Shown here one piece after another: positions 1-12,000 of a stretch of 64,000 bases of DNA. Position numbers and translations under genes: made by a program. The notes below the pieces were generated by a model. It had not been told where the DNA came from. It saw nothing but the letters and a program-made list of their open reading frames with translations, and made no database searches. Numbering within the stretch: the stretch's first letter is position 1; the number at the start of each line of letters is the position of its first letter. Source of the DNA: Cladocopium goreaui (lineage: Eukaryota; Sar; Dinophyceae; Suessiales; Symbiodiniaceae); the NCBI GenBank assembly GCA_947184155.2, contig CAMXCT020001635.1, positions 226,069-290,068 on the forward strand, written 5' to 3'.

Positions 1-3000
1 AATTTTTCAGAAAATTTAATTTTTTTCAGAAATTTCTGAAAAAATTCTACAATTCGTCACAATTCGAGAAAAGCAACGCAAAAAGTTTGAAAATAGCGAA
101 ACAGCTAGTTTTCCTCCACTTTTGGTACCTGGGAACTGCCAAAAATTATGAAAAACTAGCTGAACAATTTGAAAACAGCAGCAAAACAGCTAGTTTTCAT
201 TCATTTTTGAATGGTTGGCAGCAGAAAATTTCTGGATTCATATTTTTTTCAGAAAATTTGTTTTTTCAATTTTTTCAATTTTTTCTGAGAAAAAAATTTA
301 GCTTATTTCTGAACATTTTCTGAAATTCGTCAAAATTCGAGAAAAGAAACGCAAACAGTTTGAAAATAGCAGCAAAACATTTAGTTTTCCACCTGGGAAC
401 TGCCAAAAGTAATGAAAAACTAGCTGAAAAATTTGAAAACAGCAGCAAAACAACCAGTTTTCATCCATTTTTGAATGGCTGGCAGCAGAAAATATCTGGA
501 TTCGAAAAGTTTTGCGAAATGTTCGATTTTTTCAGACAATTTTCAGAAATTTCTGAAAAATTTCTGAAATTCGTCACAATTCGAGAAAAGCAACGCAAAA
601 AGTTTAAAAATAGCAGCGAAACAGCTAGTTTTCCTCCACTTTTGGTACCTGGGAACTACCAAAAGTAATGAAAAACCAGCTGAAAAATTTGAAAGCAGCA
701 GCAAAACAACCAGTTTTCATCCATTTTTGAATGGGTGGCAGCATAAAATCTCTGGAGTCACAATTTTTCAGAAAATTTCAGATTTTTTCCCTTTTTTTTT
801 TAAATTTTTTTTCAAAAAAATTGAAAAAAATGAAATTTGTCAAAATTCGAGAAAAGCAACGCAAAAAGTTTGAAAATAGCAGCAAAACCGCTAGTTTTCC
901 TCCACTTTTTGTACCTGGGAACTGCCAAAAGTAATGAAGAACTAGCTGAACATTTTGAAAACAGCAGCAAGACAGTTAGCCTTCATCCATTTTTGAATGG
1001 CTGGCAGCAAAAAAATTCTGGATTCACAAATTTTTCAGAAAATTTATTTTTTTCAGAAATTTCTCAAAAAAAATCTGAAATTCGACACAATTCGAGAAAA
1101 GCAACGCAAAAAGTTTGAAAATAGCAGCGAAACACCTAGTTTTCCTTTACTTTTGGTACCTGGGAACTGCCAAAAGTAATGAAAAACTAGCGGAACAATT
1201 TGAAAACAGCAGCAAAACAGCTAGTTTTCATTCATTTTTGAAAGGTTGGCAGAAGAAAATTTCTGGACTCACAAATTTTTCAGAAAATTTAGATTTTTTC
1301 AACTTTTTTTTTAAAAAATTGAAAAATGTCTGAAAATTGTCTGAAATTCGTGAAAAGCAACGCAAAAAGTTTGAAAATAGCAGCAAAACAGCTAGTTTTC
1401 CGCAACTTTTGGTACCTGGGAACTGCCAAAAATTATGAAAAACTAGCTGAACATTTTGAAAACAGCAGCAAAACAGCTAGTTTTCATTCATTTTTGAATG
1501 GCTGGCAGCAGAAAATCTCTGGAGTCACAATTTTTCAGAAAAAATATTTTTTTTTCAATTTTTTCATTTTTTTTTAAATTAGCTCATTTCTGAACATTTT
1601 CTGAAATTCGTCAAAATTCGAGAAAAGAAACGCAAAAAGTTTGAAAATAGCAGCAAAACATTTAGTTTTCCACCTGGGAACTGCTAAAAGTAATGAAAAA
1701 CTAGCTGAAAAAATTGAAAACAGCAGGGAAACAACCAGTTTTCATCCATTTTTGAATGGCTGGCAGCAGAAAATCACTGGATTCGAAAAGTTTTCAGAAA
1801 TTTTCGGATTTTTTCAGAAAATTTTCAGAAATTTCTCAAAAAAAATCTGAAATTCGTCACAATTCGAGAAAAGCAACGCAAAAAGTTTGAAAATAGCAGC
1901 GAAACACCTAGTTTTCCTTTACTTTTGGTACCTGGGAACTGCCAAAAAGTAACGAAAAACTAGCTGAACATTTTGAAAGCAGCAGCAAAACAACCAGTTT
2001 TCATCCATTTTTGAATGGGTTGCAGCAGAAAATTTCTGGAGTCACAATTTTTTCAGAAAATTTCAATTTTTTCAGTTTTTTTTTATTTTTTTCAAAAAAA
2101 AATCGAAAAAAATGAAATTTGAGCAAAGCCTTCATCCATTTTTGAATGGCTGGCAGCAAAAAGATTCTGGATTCACAATTTTTTCAGAAAATTTAATTTT
2201 TTTTTTCAGAAATTTCTGAAAAAAATCTGAAATTCGTCACAATTCGAGAAAAGAAACGCAAAAAGTTTGAAAATAGCAGCGAAACACTTAGTTTTCCGCA
2301 ACTTTTGGTACCTGGGAATTGCCAAAAGTAATGAAAAACTAGCTGAGCAATTTGAAAACAGCAGCAAAACAGCTAGTTTTTTCATCCATTTTTGAAAGGT
2401 TGGCAGAAGAAAATTTCTGGACTCACAAATTTTTCAGAAAATTTAGATTTTTTCAGTTTTTTTTTTAAATTGAAAAATGTCTGAAAATTGTCTGAAATTC
2501 GTCAGAATTCGAGAAAAGCAACGCAAAAAGTTTGAAAATAGCAGCGAAACAGCTAGTTTTCCGCAACTTTTGGTACCTGGGAACTGCCAAAAAGTAATGA
2601 AAAACTAGCTGAACATTTTGAAAACAGCAGCAAAACAACCAGTTCTCATCCATTTTTGAATGGGTGGCAGCAGAAAATCTCTGGAGTCACATTTTTTTCA
2701 GAAAATTTCAATTTTTCAGATTTTTTTTCAGAAATTTCTGAAAAAATCTGAAATTCGTCACAATACGAGAAAAGGAACGCAAAAAGTTTGAAAATAACCG
2801 CAAAAAACAGCTAGTTTTCCTCCACTTTTGGTACCTGGGAACTGCTAAAAGTAATGAAAAACTAGCTGAAAAATTTGAAAGCAGCAGCAAGACAACCAGT
2901 TTTCATCCATTTTTGAATGGGTGGCAGCAGAAAATCCCTGGATTCACAATTTTTTAAAAAAAAATCAAATTTTTCTTAGAAATTTCAGAAATGTCTAAAA

Positions 3001-6000
3001 AAAATCTGAAAAATTTCTGACATTAGTCAAAATTCGAGAAAAGCAACGCAAAAACTTTGAAAATAGCAGCAAAACAGCTAGTTTTCCGCAACTTTTGGTA
3101 CCTGGGAACTGCCAAAAGTAATGAAAAACTAGCAAAACAGTTAGTTTTCATCCATTTTTGAATGGCTGGCAGCAGAAAATCTCTGGATTCAAAAATTTTT
3201 CAGAAAATTTCAGTTTTTTCGAAAATTTTCAGATTTTTTTTGAAAAATTTCTGAAATTCGTCACAATTCGAGAAAAGCAACGCAAAAAGTTTGAAAATAG
3301 CAGCGAAACAGCTAGTTTTCCTTTACTTTTGGTACCTGGGAACTGCCAAAAGTACTGAAAAACTAACTGAAAAAATTGAAAACAGCAGCAAGACAGTTAG
3401 CCTTCATCCATTTTTGAATGGCTGGCAGCAAAAAAATTCTGGATTCACAAATTTTTCAGAAAATTTAGATTTTTTTCAGAAATTTTCAGAAATTTCTGAA
3501 AAAATTCTACAATTCGTCACAATTCGAGAAAAGCAACGCAAAAAGTTTGAAAATAGCGAAACAGCTAATTTTCCTCCACTTTTGGTACCTGGGAACTGCC
3601 AAAAATTATGAAAAACTAGCTGAACAATTTGAAAACAGCAGCAAAACAGCTAGTTTTCATTCATTTTTGAATGGTTGGCAGCAGAAAATTTCTGGATTCA
3701 CATTTTTTTCGAAAAAATATTTTTTTCAATTTTTTCAATTTTTTCTGAGAAAAAATTTAGCTTATTTCTGAAAATTTTCTGAAATTCGTCAAAATTCGAG
3801 AAAAGAAACGCAAAAAGTTTGAAAATAGCAGCAAAACATTTAGTTTTCCACCTGGGAACTGCCAAAAGTAATGAAAAACTAGTGAAAAATTTGAAAACAG
3901 CAGCAAAACAGCCAGTTTTCATCCATTTTTGAATGGCTGGCAGCAGAAAATATCTGGATTCGAAAAGTTTTGCGAAATGTTCGATTTTTTCAGACAATTT
4001 TCAGAAATTTCTGAAAAATTTCTGAAATTCGTCACAATTCGAGAAAAGCAACGCAAAAAGTTTAAAAATAGCAGCGAAACAGCTAGTTTTCCTCCACTTT
4101 TGGTACCTGGGAACTACCAAAAGTAATGAAAAACCAGCTGAAAAATTTGAAAGCAGCAGCAAAACAACCAGTTTTCATCCATTTTTGAATGGGTGGCAGC
4201 ATAAAATCTCTGGAGTCACAATTTTTCAGAAAATTTCAGATTTTTTCAGTTTTTTTTTTCAAAAAAAATTGAAAAAAATGAAATTTGTCAAAATTCGAGA
4301 AAAGCAACGCAAAAAGTTTGAAAATAGCAGCAAAACCGCTAGTTTTCCTCCACTTTTTGTACCTGGGAACTGCCAAAAGTAATGAAGAACTAGCTGAACA
4401 TTTTGAAAACAGCAGCAAGACAGTTAGCCTTCATCCATTTTTGAATGGCTGGCAGCAAAAAAAATCTGGATTCACAAATTTTTCAGAAAATTTATTTTTT
4501 TCAGAAATTTCTCAAAAAAAATCTGAAAGTCGTCACAATTCGAGAAAAGCAACGCAAAAAGTTTGAAAATAGCAGCGAAACACCTAGTTTTCCGCAACTT
4601 TTGGTACCTGGGAACTGCCAAAAGTAATGAAAAACTAGCGGAACAATTTGAAAACAGCAGCAAAACAGCTAGTTTTCATTCATTTTTGAAAGGTTGGCAG
4701 AAGAAAATTTCTTGATTCACAAATTTTTCAGAAAATTTAGATTTTTTCAGCTTTTTTTTTTTTAATTGAAAAATGTCTGAAAATTGTCTGAAATTCGTCA
4801 AAATTCGAGAAAAGCAACGCAAAAAGTTTGAAAATAGCAGCAAAACAGCTAGTTTTCCGCAACTTTTGGTACCTGGGAACTGCCAAAAAGTAATGAAAAA
4901 CTAGCTGAACATTTTGAAAACAGCAGCAAAACAGCTAGTTTTCATTCATTTTTGAATGGCTGGCAGCAGAAAATCTCTGGAGTCACAATTTTTCAGAAAA
5001 ATTATTTTTTTTCAATTTTTTCATTTTTTTTTAAATTAGCTCATTTCTGAACATTTTCTGAAATTCGTCAAAATTCGAGAAAAGAAACGCAAAAAGTTTG
5101 AAAATAGCAGCAAAACATTTAGTTTTCCACCTGGGAACTGCCAAAAGTAATGAAAAACTAGCTGAAAAAATTGAAAACAGCAGGGAAACAACCAGTTTTC
5201 ATCCATTTTTGAATGGCTGGCAGCAGAAAATCACTGGATTCGAAAAGTTTTCAGAAATTTTCGGATTTTTTCAGAAAATTTTCAGAAATTTCTCAAAAAA
5301 AATCTGAAATTCGTCACAATTCGAGAAAAGCAACGCAAAAAGTTTGAAAATAGCAGCGAAACACCTAGTTTTCCGCAACTTTTGATACCTGGGAACTGCC
5401 AAAAAGTAACGAAAAACTAGCTGAACATTTTGAAAACAGCAGCAAAACAACCAGTTTTCATCCATTTTTGAATGGGTTGCAGCAGAAAATTTCTGGAGTC
5501 ACAATTTTTTCAGAAAATTTCAATTTTTTCAGTTTTTTTTAATTTTTTTTCAAAAAAAATTGAAAAAAATGAAATTTGAGCAACGCAAAAAGCAAAACCG
5601 CTAGTTTTCTTCCACTTTTTGGTACCTGGGAACTGCCAAAAGTAATGAAAAACTAACTGAAAAAATTGAAAACAGCAGCAAGACAGTTAGCCTTCATCCA
5701 TTTTTGAATGGCTGGCAGCAAAAAAATTCTGGATTCACAAATTTTTCAGAAAATTTAGATTTTTTTTCACTGAAAAAAATCTGAAATTCGTCACAATTCG
5801 AGAAAAGCAACGCAAAAAGTTTGAAAATAGCAGCGAAACACCTAGTTTTCCGCAACTTTTGGTACCTGGGAATTGCCAAAAGTAATGAAAAACTAGCTGA
5901 GCAATTTGAAAACAGCAGCAAAACTGCTAGTTTTTTCATTCATTTTTGAAAGGTTGGCAGAAGAAAATTTCTGGACTCACAAATTTTTCAGAAAATTTAG

Positions 6001-6790
6001 ATTTTTTCAGTTTTTTTTTAATTGAAAAATGTCTGAAAATTGTCTGAAATTCGTCAAAATTCGAGAAAAGCAACGCAAAAAGTTTGAAAATAGCAGCAAA
6101 ACAGCTAGTTTTCCGCAACTTTTGGTACCTGGGAACTGCCAAAAAGTAATGAAAAACTAGCTGAACATTTTGAAAACAGCAGCAAAACAACCAGTTTTCA
6201 TCCATTTTTGAATGGGTGGCAGCAGAAAATCTCTGGAGTCACATTTTTTTCAGAAAATTTCAATTTTTCAGATTTTTTTTCAGAAATTTCTGAAAAAATC
6301 TGAAATTCGTCACAATACGAGAAAAGGAACGCAAAAAGTTTGAAAATAACCGCAAAAAACAGCTAGTTTTCCTCCACTTTTGGTACCTGGGAACTGCCAA
6401 AAGTAATGAAAAACTAGCTGAACAATTTGAAAACAGCAGCAAAACAACCAGTTTTCCATCCATTTTTGAATGGCTGGCAGTAGAAAATCTCTGGATTCAC
6501 AATTTTTTCAGAAATTTCATATTTTTTCAGAAATTTTTGATAAATTTCTGAAAAAAAGTGAAAAAATTCTGAAAATTTTCTGAAATTCGTCAAATTCGAG
6601 AAAAGCAACGCAAAAAGTTTGAAAATAGCAGCAAAACCTGGGAACTGCCAAAAGTATAAAACTAGCTGAAAACTTTGAAAACAACAGCAAAACAACCAGT
6701 TTTCATTCATTTTTGAATGGCTGCCAGCAGAAAATCTCTGGTTTCACAAATCTTTCAGAACTTTTTCAGAAATTTGATTCACAAATTTTA
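1..6790. repeat. AT-rich satellite array with ~3.46 kb higher-order repeat
   Basis: A tandem array of monomers of about 234-277 bp (one interval is longer, ~385 bp). Each monomer carries the landmarks AATTCGAGAAAAG, GGTACCTGGGAACTGCC and TTTTTGAATGG, then a T/A-rich tail of variable length. Within a monomer the core GAAAA(T/C)AGCAGC(A/G)AAACA(G)CTAGTTTTC occurs twice, so the monomer itself looks like an old dimer. Specific monomer variants recur at a fixed distance: position 31 matches 3491, the variant near 837 recurs near 4285, the one near 1641 near 5098, and the one near 2465 near 5936. This gives a higher-order unit of about 3.46 kb, roughly 14 monomers, with nearly two copies in the window. 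Short open frames exist on both strands but share no consistent frame and are interrupted by indels in the T/A tails, so I do not call genes here. Confidence 0.93.
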
Positions 6791-7220
6791 ATTCACATTT
6801 TTCAGAAAAAAACAAAACCTTGATTTATAGAACCTTACTAGACTGGAAACTCTCAAAACTAGTTGTCGAAAAAATAGGCACCTGTTTTGAATGTGTCAAA
6901 ATCACGGGCAAACGCCAGGTGAGAAATTTTGGCGCAATAATTTTGGTTTTGACTGAGACTTGTGTTCAATTGGTACCATGCCCTGAGCCATGTCATCGCC
7001 AGCAAAAACTGTCCGCCCTGCCCCCCCTCCCACACAGTGCACAGACCAAAATTCAGCATGAATTGCAAAGTTCTTGGTCCCTGGAATGAAAAGTGAAATA
7101 TTTCAATGGTTCTTCCCTTCTTGAAACTCACAAAAACAAGGTTGGAGTGATTTCCCAATTAGTGAAAGGCGAGGTCGGAGTGATTTCCCGATCAGTGACT
7201 GATTAAGACAAACGAGTTCC
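6790..7220. other. Transition from satellite to intergenic DNA
   Basis: The satellite decays into diverged pieces near 6700-6800 and then stops. Nothing here is recognisable as a gene. A GTGAGA-like donor at about 6920 on the plus strand is isolated and I could not link it to an exon. A C-rich stretch lies near 7015-7035. Confidence 0.5.
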
Positions 7221-7440
7221 AATCCCATATTTTTGGAGGCCTTCTTCTTAATAAGCCTTTAATAAGGATTCGACATTTCAGCCCCAGAAAAAACACATTG
7301 CAAATCCCAAACCCTTATTAAGGGCTTAATAAGTGAGGATCCACTAATCGGTCCTTATTAAGGCCCACTTAAGGTCCGATCCTTATTAAGCTCTTATTAA
7401 GAGCTTATTAAGAGCTTAATAAGGATTTGCCCTCTGGGGG
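7220..7440. repeat. Cluster of CTTATTAAG-type palindromes
   Basis: About ten overlapping palindromic blocks of the form (C)CTTATTAAG(G) or CTTAATAAG lie within ~220 bp, separated by short spacers. The densest run is at 7377-7430. This looks like a fragment of a dispersed, palindrome-built repeat and not a regulatory region. No coding frame is supported. Confidence 0.7.
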
Positions 7441-7566
7441 GGTAGGCTCTGGGGGGGTAGGCGTAGGGTTTCATGAACTCATATATATGTATATATATAT
7501 ATGTATGTATGTATATACATATATAATTATATATATATATATGTATGTATATATGTATATAAATAC
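7430..7566. repeat. G-rich duplication followed by TA/TATG microsatellite
   Basis: The block CTCTGGGGGGGTAGG occurs twice in a row at 7433-7462. It is followed by a long (TA)n/(TATG)n stretch up to about 7562. Low complexity; no gene. Confidence 0.7.
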
Positions 7567-8305
7567 CCGAGTCAGCCAAACCCCCTAAGTTCGTAGGATG
7601 CGAAAAATACCTGAGGTTTTGAAACAAAACCCGGGGTTTTCAAGTTTCCTTTGATTTCACGACCTTTCGCCTGATGTTATGGTTTGTTACATGTGGTGGA
7701 TTTTGAATCAATGAATCAATGTTGCACTGCTCAGTGGCCATCCCAAGCACAACATTGAAAAACTATGCTTGATCAATTTCAAGTGGTTCAAGCCCATAAA
7801 TAAACAGGGTTGTCACAGGTAAATCATGGGTTTGGCACGGGTAAATAATGAGTTTGTCATGGGGTGCTAGTGTCCCGAATCACCGATCCGATAAAAACTT
7901 CATGTTGGGATTGCATGTTCTTCAAACGCACATGAATCACAAATGCCTCAAATTTGGAAAGGCGATAAAGAAGAAAATCGTCAAGAGGACTGAATGGGAG
8001 CCGGGGGCCCTCTGGGAGTCACGAAGTTTTTTTCCGATTCGGAGGGTTTGTGGAAAAACCCGAGGTTTCAGAACGGACAATGAAATTTTCAGGCTTCATG
8101 CTCAGGGTACATCCGTCAACCCCATTGGATATGGGTCAAAACACCAAATAGATAATTAGTAAACTTTGGTTATGCCGCTTATGCCACTATTCAAACGGAT
8201 AATTATTTACTAATGACATGTGGGTGTGGCTAAAAACTGTTGTACAATGTGATTGGGGATACCTACTCCTTGTATCCCATGACTACCCCATTTTTTGGAG
8301 ACTAC

Positions 8306-8526
8306 TACCAGTGATGATGGCAGCTGGCAGAGGATCGGCAGGCCCTGAACCAAGCGAGCTTGGTTCGCCAACGATGCTCCTCTATGAGCTGCCTCTTCCA
8401 GTGAACTATGATCCCAACCCAAAGTTGAGAAATGTTAAGAACAGTCACCAGTTGCCCGCTACGGCGCCAAGGATGAACAGGCTCCACCCGGCAAGGCCGA
8501 TGACAGATGTCCCTCTTGACCCTTGA
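8306..8526. CDS. Coding-like island, strand uncertain
   Basis: GC content rises sharply over ~220 bp and both strands stay open. The plus-strand reading ends at a TGA at 8524-8526 and has good third-position bias, with an ending that reads like a terminal exon (…RPMTDVPLDP). The minus strand would continue gene A, whose last secure exon is 9018-9062. It offers a frame containing GWDHSSLEEAAHRG, which resembles the G-x-x-H-S signature of RCC1 repeats. I could not decide by splice phase. If the plus reading is right, this is the 3' end of a convergent gene. If the minus reading is right, it is a further RCC1 exon. Confidence 0.35.
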
Positions 8527-9017
8527 GCATATATGGATTTGATGAATCGGCCACTCTTCAGCCAACCGTTAAGAAAAATCTTTCAAAGAACACACACATG
8601 ATGATGTGTATATCTGTACTTATGCAATGTTATACACACACATCCCATTATATTCCCACCATACACTATGATACATTATCCCATGCTATTCCCCGTATAT
8701 TCCCATAAAATCACCATAATTGAGATACTACGAACCCACCAATTGTAGTAAATCTTGCGAAATGTGGGAAACCCAATAATAGACCTACCATTTCGGGATG
8801 GTTGATAGGACCTATCAAAATGGTGATTTTGGAGATGGTTTGTTATTGGGTGTACCGGTTTACCGCATTCAAGCACTATGAACAATAATACAATAATAAG
8901 TCATCTCCACATTATGAGGGTTTGCCACATTATTGGGGTTACCACATCAAAGCACATTTGTAACTATCATACCTTGAGACAACCCATGACAACCCGCATC
9001 TTCTCTCTCCAAGGCAC

Positions 9018-9062
9018 CAAGTGCGCCACCGTGAAACTTCCTCCAGAGATCAAGTGTGCCAC
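9018..9062 (-). CDS. Gene A exon (RCC1 repeat core), 45 nt
   Basis: The minus strand encodes VAHLISGGSFTVAHL, the conserved strand of an RCC1 blade (V-x-x-I-x-x-G-x-x-F/H-x-x-A). The acceptor is CCAG|GTGG and the donor is TTG|GTGCCT (GT). It joins in phase 0 to the exon at 9258-9341 and together they complete one repeat. This is the most 3' exon of gene A that I can support. Confidence 0.7.
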
Positions 9063-12000
9063 CTGGCCGCGAAACGTTGGGATGAGATCCTGATGTAACA
9101 TCCCCTAAGGGGCGTTTTCTAGCAGAATATGATGTTTTTTTTTTTAAATCTTCGGATGTGAATCTGAGCATCCAGGATGGTTAAACCAACCGACAAAAGA
9201 ACTTGGGAACCGGGAGGATCCGTGCAGTGGCTAAAATCACCAGAGGCCGAGCCATACCTCAATGCATCCCAGCTCCAAAGGTGTCGTAGGGTGATGCCAA
9301 GGGCCCACTGACAAGGGGATAGCCCCAGGAAGTGGTGAGCTCTGTCCCAACCAAGAAATTGGCGTCAAACAAGTAACAACAAAACTTTCAAGCAAAACTT
9401 TCAAGCAAAACTTTCAAGCAACATCCACTCCCGTCTAGCTATGGGACAAATGCCCTTTCATGTTCTTCATTTTCTGTACACAGCCAATGTCTATTGGTGA
9501 CAAACTCCCATGATCTCTCATGAGTCTCGGCTTATCTGGTTGTTTCTCCATTTTGCCCACGTCAAAAAGAGTTTTCCAGCTAGCCCTTGATAGCCAAATG
9601 GACTTCAACTATTTCCTCTATAAACATCACATTCGGGAGCTTAGCAATCTATTTAAGCACCATTTGAAGCGATGTTTATTTGGGTCACTTCAGGGCTTTG
9701 TCTCATATGACATCAGGACCCCTGTCGAAGCAATAGGTAGGCAAACTATCTACCAATGGTGGATGGTCCAATGCTATGTTTGTTTACCAATGAGTGAGAC
9801 AGTAGACCGTGGTTTGCTGGTTGGTTGAACATGCTTGAGCCACCCATCCAAAACCATGGTTTTTCAATGCCAGTTTACGCCTTGGGCCTTGTTTCAATTA
9901 AGAAAGCAAGAGGTGTCAACGGGCAACAATCACTATATCATCCCAGTTCGGATGAAAATTAAAGCTATCTTAAACCACCAAGCACCGAGGTGGCTTGAAA
10001 ATCATCATACTCCAATTTCCAGCGGGTGTTATTGTTACGTCGATATCTATTCGTTCTTCCCCAGCAAACGACTCCATCATCATAAATTCAATTGATGTTT
10101 TCTTTTTTAAAATGTATATTAACACATATTAAATATTATATATATTATACCATTGATAACATTGTAAAATATCCCATGATGATGTTAACACATCTATATA
10201 TCCTCGCCATCATTCTCCTCGCCAGGGGCCAGCCCCACCGGGTCGTGGATGGGCTTCACATGGCTGGGCGTTTGGAGAAAGGATCCCACCTGTGGACCTG
10301 GACGGAGACCCGGGGGAGATGCGGAGATGCCCAAATGGTCATGTTAATATATGTTAATATATGTTACTATGTATGTCACTATGTATGTTACTATGTATGT
10401 TAATATGTATGTTAATATGTATTAACATGTATGTTATGTTAATATGTATGTTAATATATACATGTTAATATATGTATGACTGTGTAGCCATGTACAATAT
10501 TGTACAATGGTGCAATATGGTCCAAGGGTGATTATACCTGATAATGCTGATTCGACCTGATAATTGATGATTTACCTCACACAAAAATCCCTCTGGTAAT
10601 AACTAGCTATACTGTAGATGGCCCATTTAAAATTGATGATTTAGCTACTAAAGATGGTGTTTCTCCATTATCTATGTTCGGGGGATAGAACCACTCTAAG
10701 TTGGTTGCGACCACCATTATATATTCAGATCTTGCAGCAACCTATATCCTCATCTCTATCAGAATGGTCAATAGCCTTGGTTCACAAGTCCCGGTGAACC
10801 TACCGGAGTGGAAAGTCGCGATGGTTTTTGACCAGTTATCCCCATCATTTATTCGTTAGATCCCGATTTCTGGGTAGTGATTAGTGATACATGTATTTCA
10901 CACGCATTCAACAGGGATGTGAATCCAACATCATCCACCCGTCGCAAGTCAGAACAATTCCATATATAATATATATATATATAATTCCTTTAAACTAAAA
11001 ATATGATGAAATATGATCAACAAGCCCATTTGGGTGTTTCTCAAATTGAGCTACGCCAATAACACCATTGGTTCCGGTTTCCAAAGGATCATGACTTCGC
11101 GTCCTGGCTTGTTGGACCGCCCCAAATCATTGGTTGCTGATACATCCAAATGGCATTATACTTCTGATCCCACAACAAAACAAGATTTAAATCCCATTCA
11201 AACCAGATTAAAACACCTCCATTCGTATCATTTCCAGTTGGTCAAGTCCAGCAAACAACTATTCCAGACCTTGGCGAATCCCCCTACCGGGGATCCATAA
11301 GAGGACCCTTGGTGGCTCCCATCCCGCCTAGGCCCAACTGACCGTGGTGGTTGCTCCCCCAGGCGAAGAGCCGACCCTGGGTATCCACCACGAAGGTTTC
11401 CGATTCTCCACCTGAAGCATCTGACAGACGGCCAATGGGGGTCTGAGACAGGGTAAACCCAATGCCATGAAAACTACGATTTGGGGATGGTTTATAGATG
11501 TTGATAGCACCATATAGGACCCATAAAATGGTGATTTTGGGGATGAAGTATGATTAAATCTATTTGGAATGATGTAGAATGACCACAAATGGACGGTTAC
11601 TATAGATTCTACATGTATCTATACTTACTATAGATCTATAGATACCAATGTCCCACCATTTTCATTACCGAAAGCGCCGTTTGCGCCGCGCTGCGCAACC
11701 CGGCCGAGCGACAGACCACGGACCTGAAGCTGGCGCTTTCGATGGAGAACTTCTTGGGCTGAAGCACCTTAGGTCCCGGAGAAATTTCAACAGCTCAAGT
11801 GGTTACTAGCTAAATGTTAAATGCCATTTCATACCATTTTGTACCACTTTATACCATTTTATATCAGTTAAAAAAACATGTTGAGGACTGTATAATAATG
11901 TGTGTATGTAATATGTATAATATTGTGTGTATGTAATATGTATATATTATATTATAATATATTATATTACTGTAACTACATTGACATTTAAATATACGGA

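Noticed and set aside
1..6790. Many short open frames with recurring peptides such as NGWQQKISGF and LLVPGNCQK
   Set aside because: They are translations of satellite monomers, occur on both strands and in several frames, and are broken by indels in the T/A tails.
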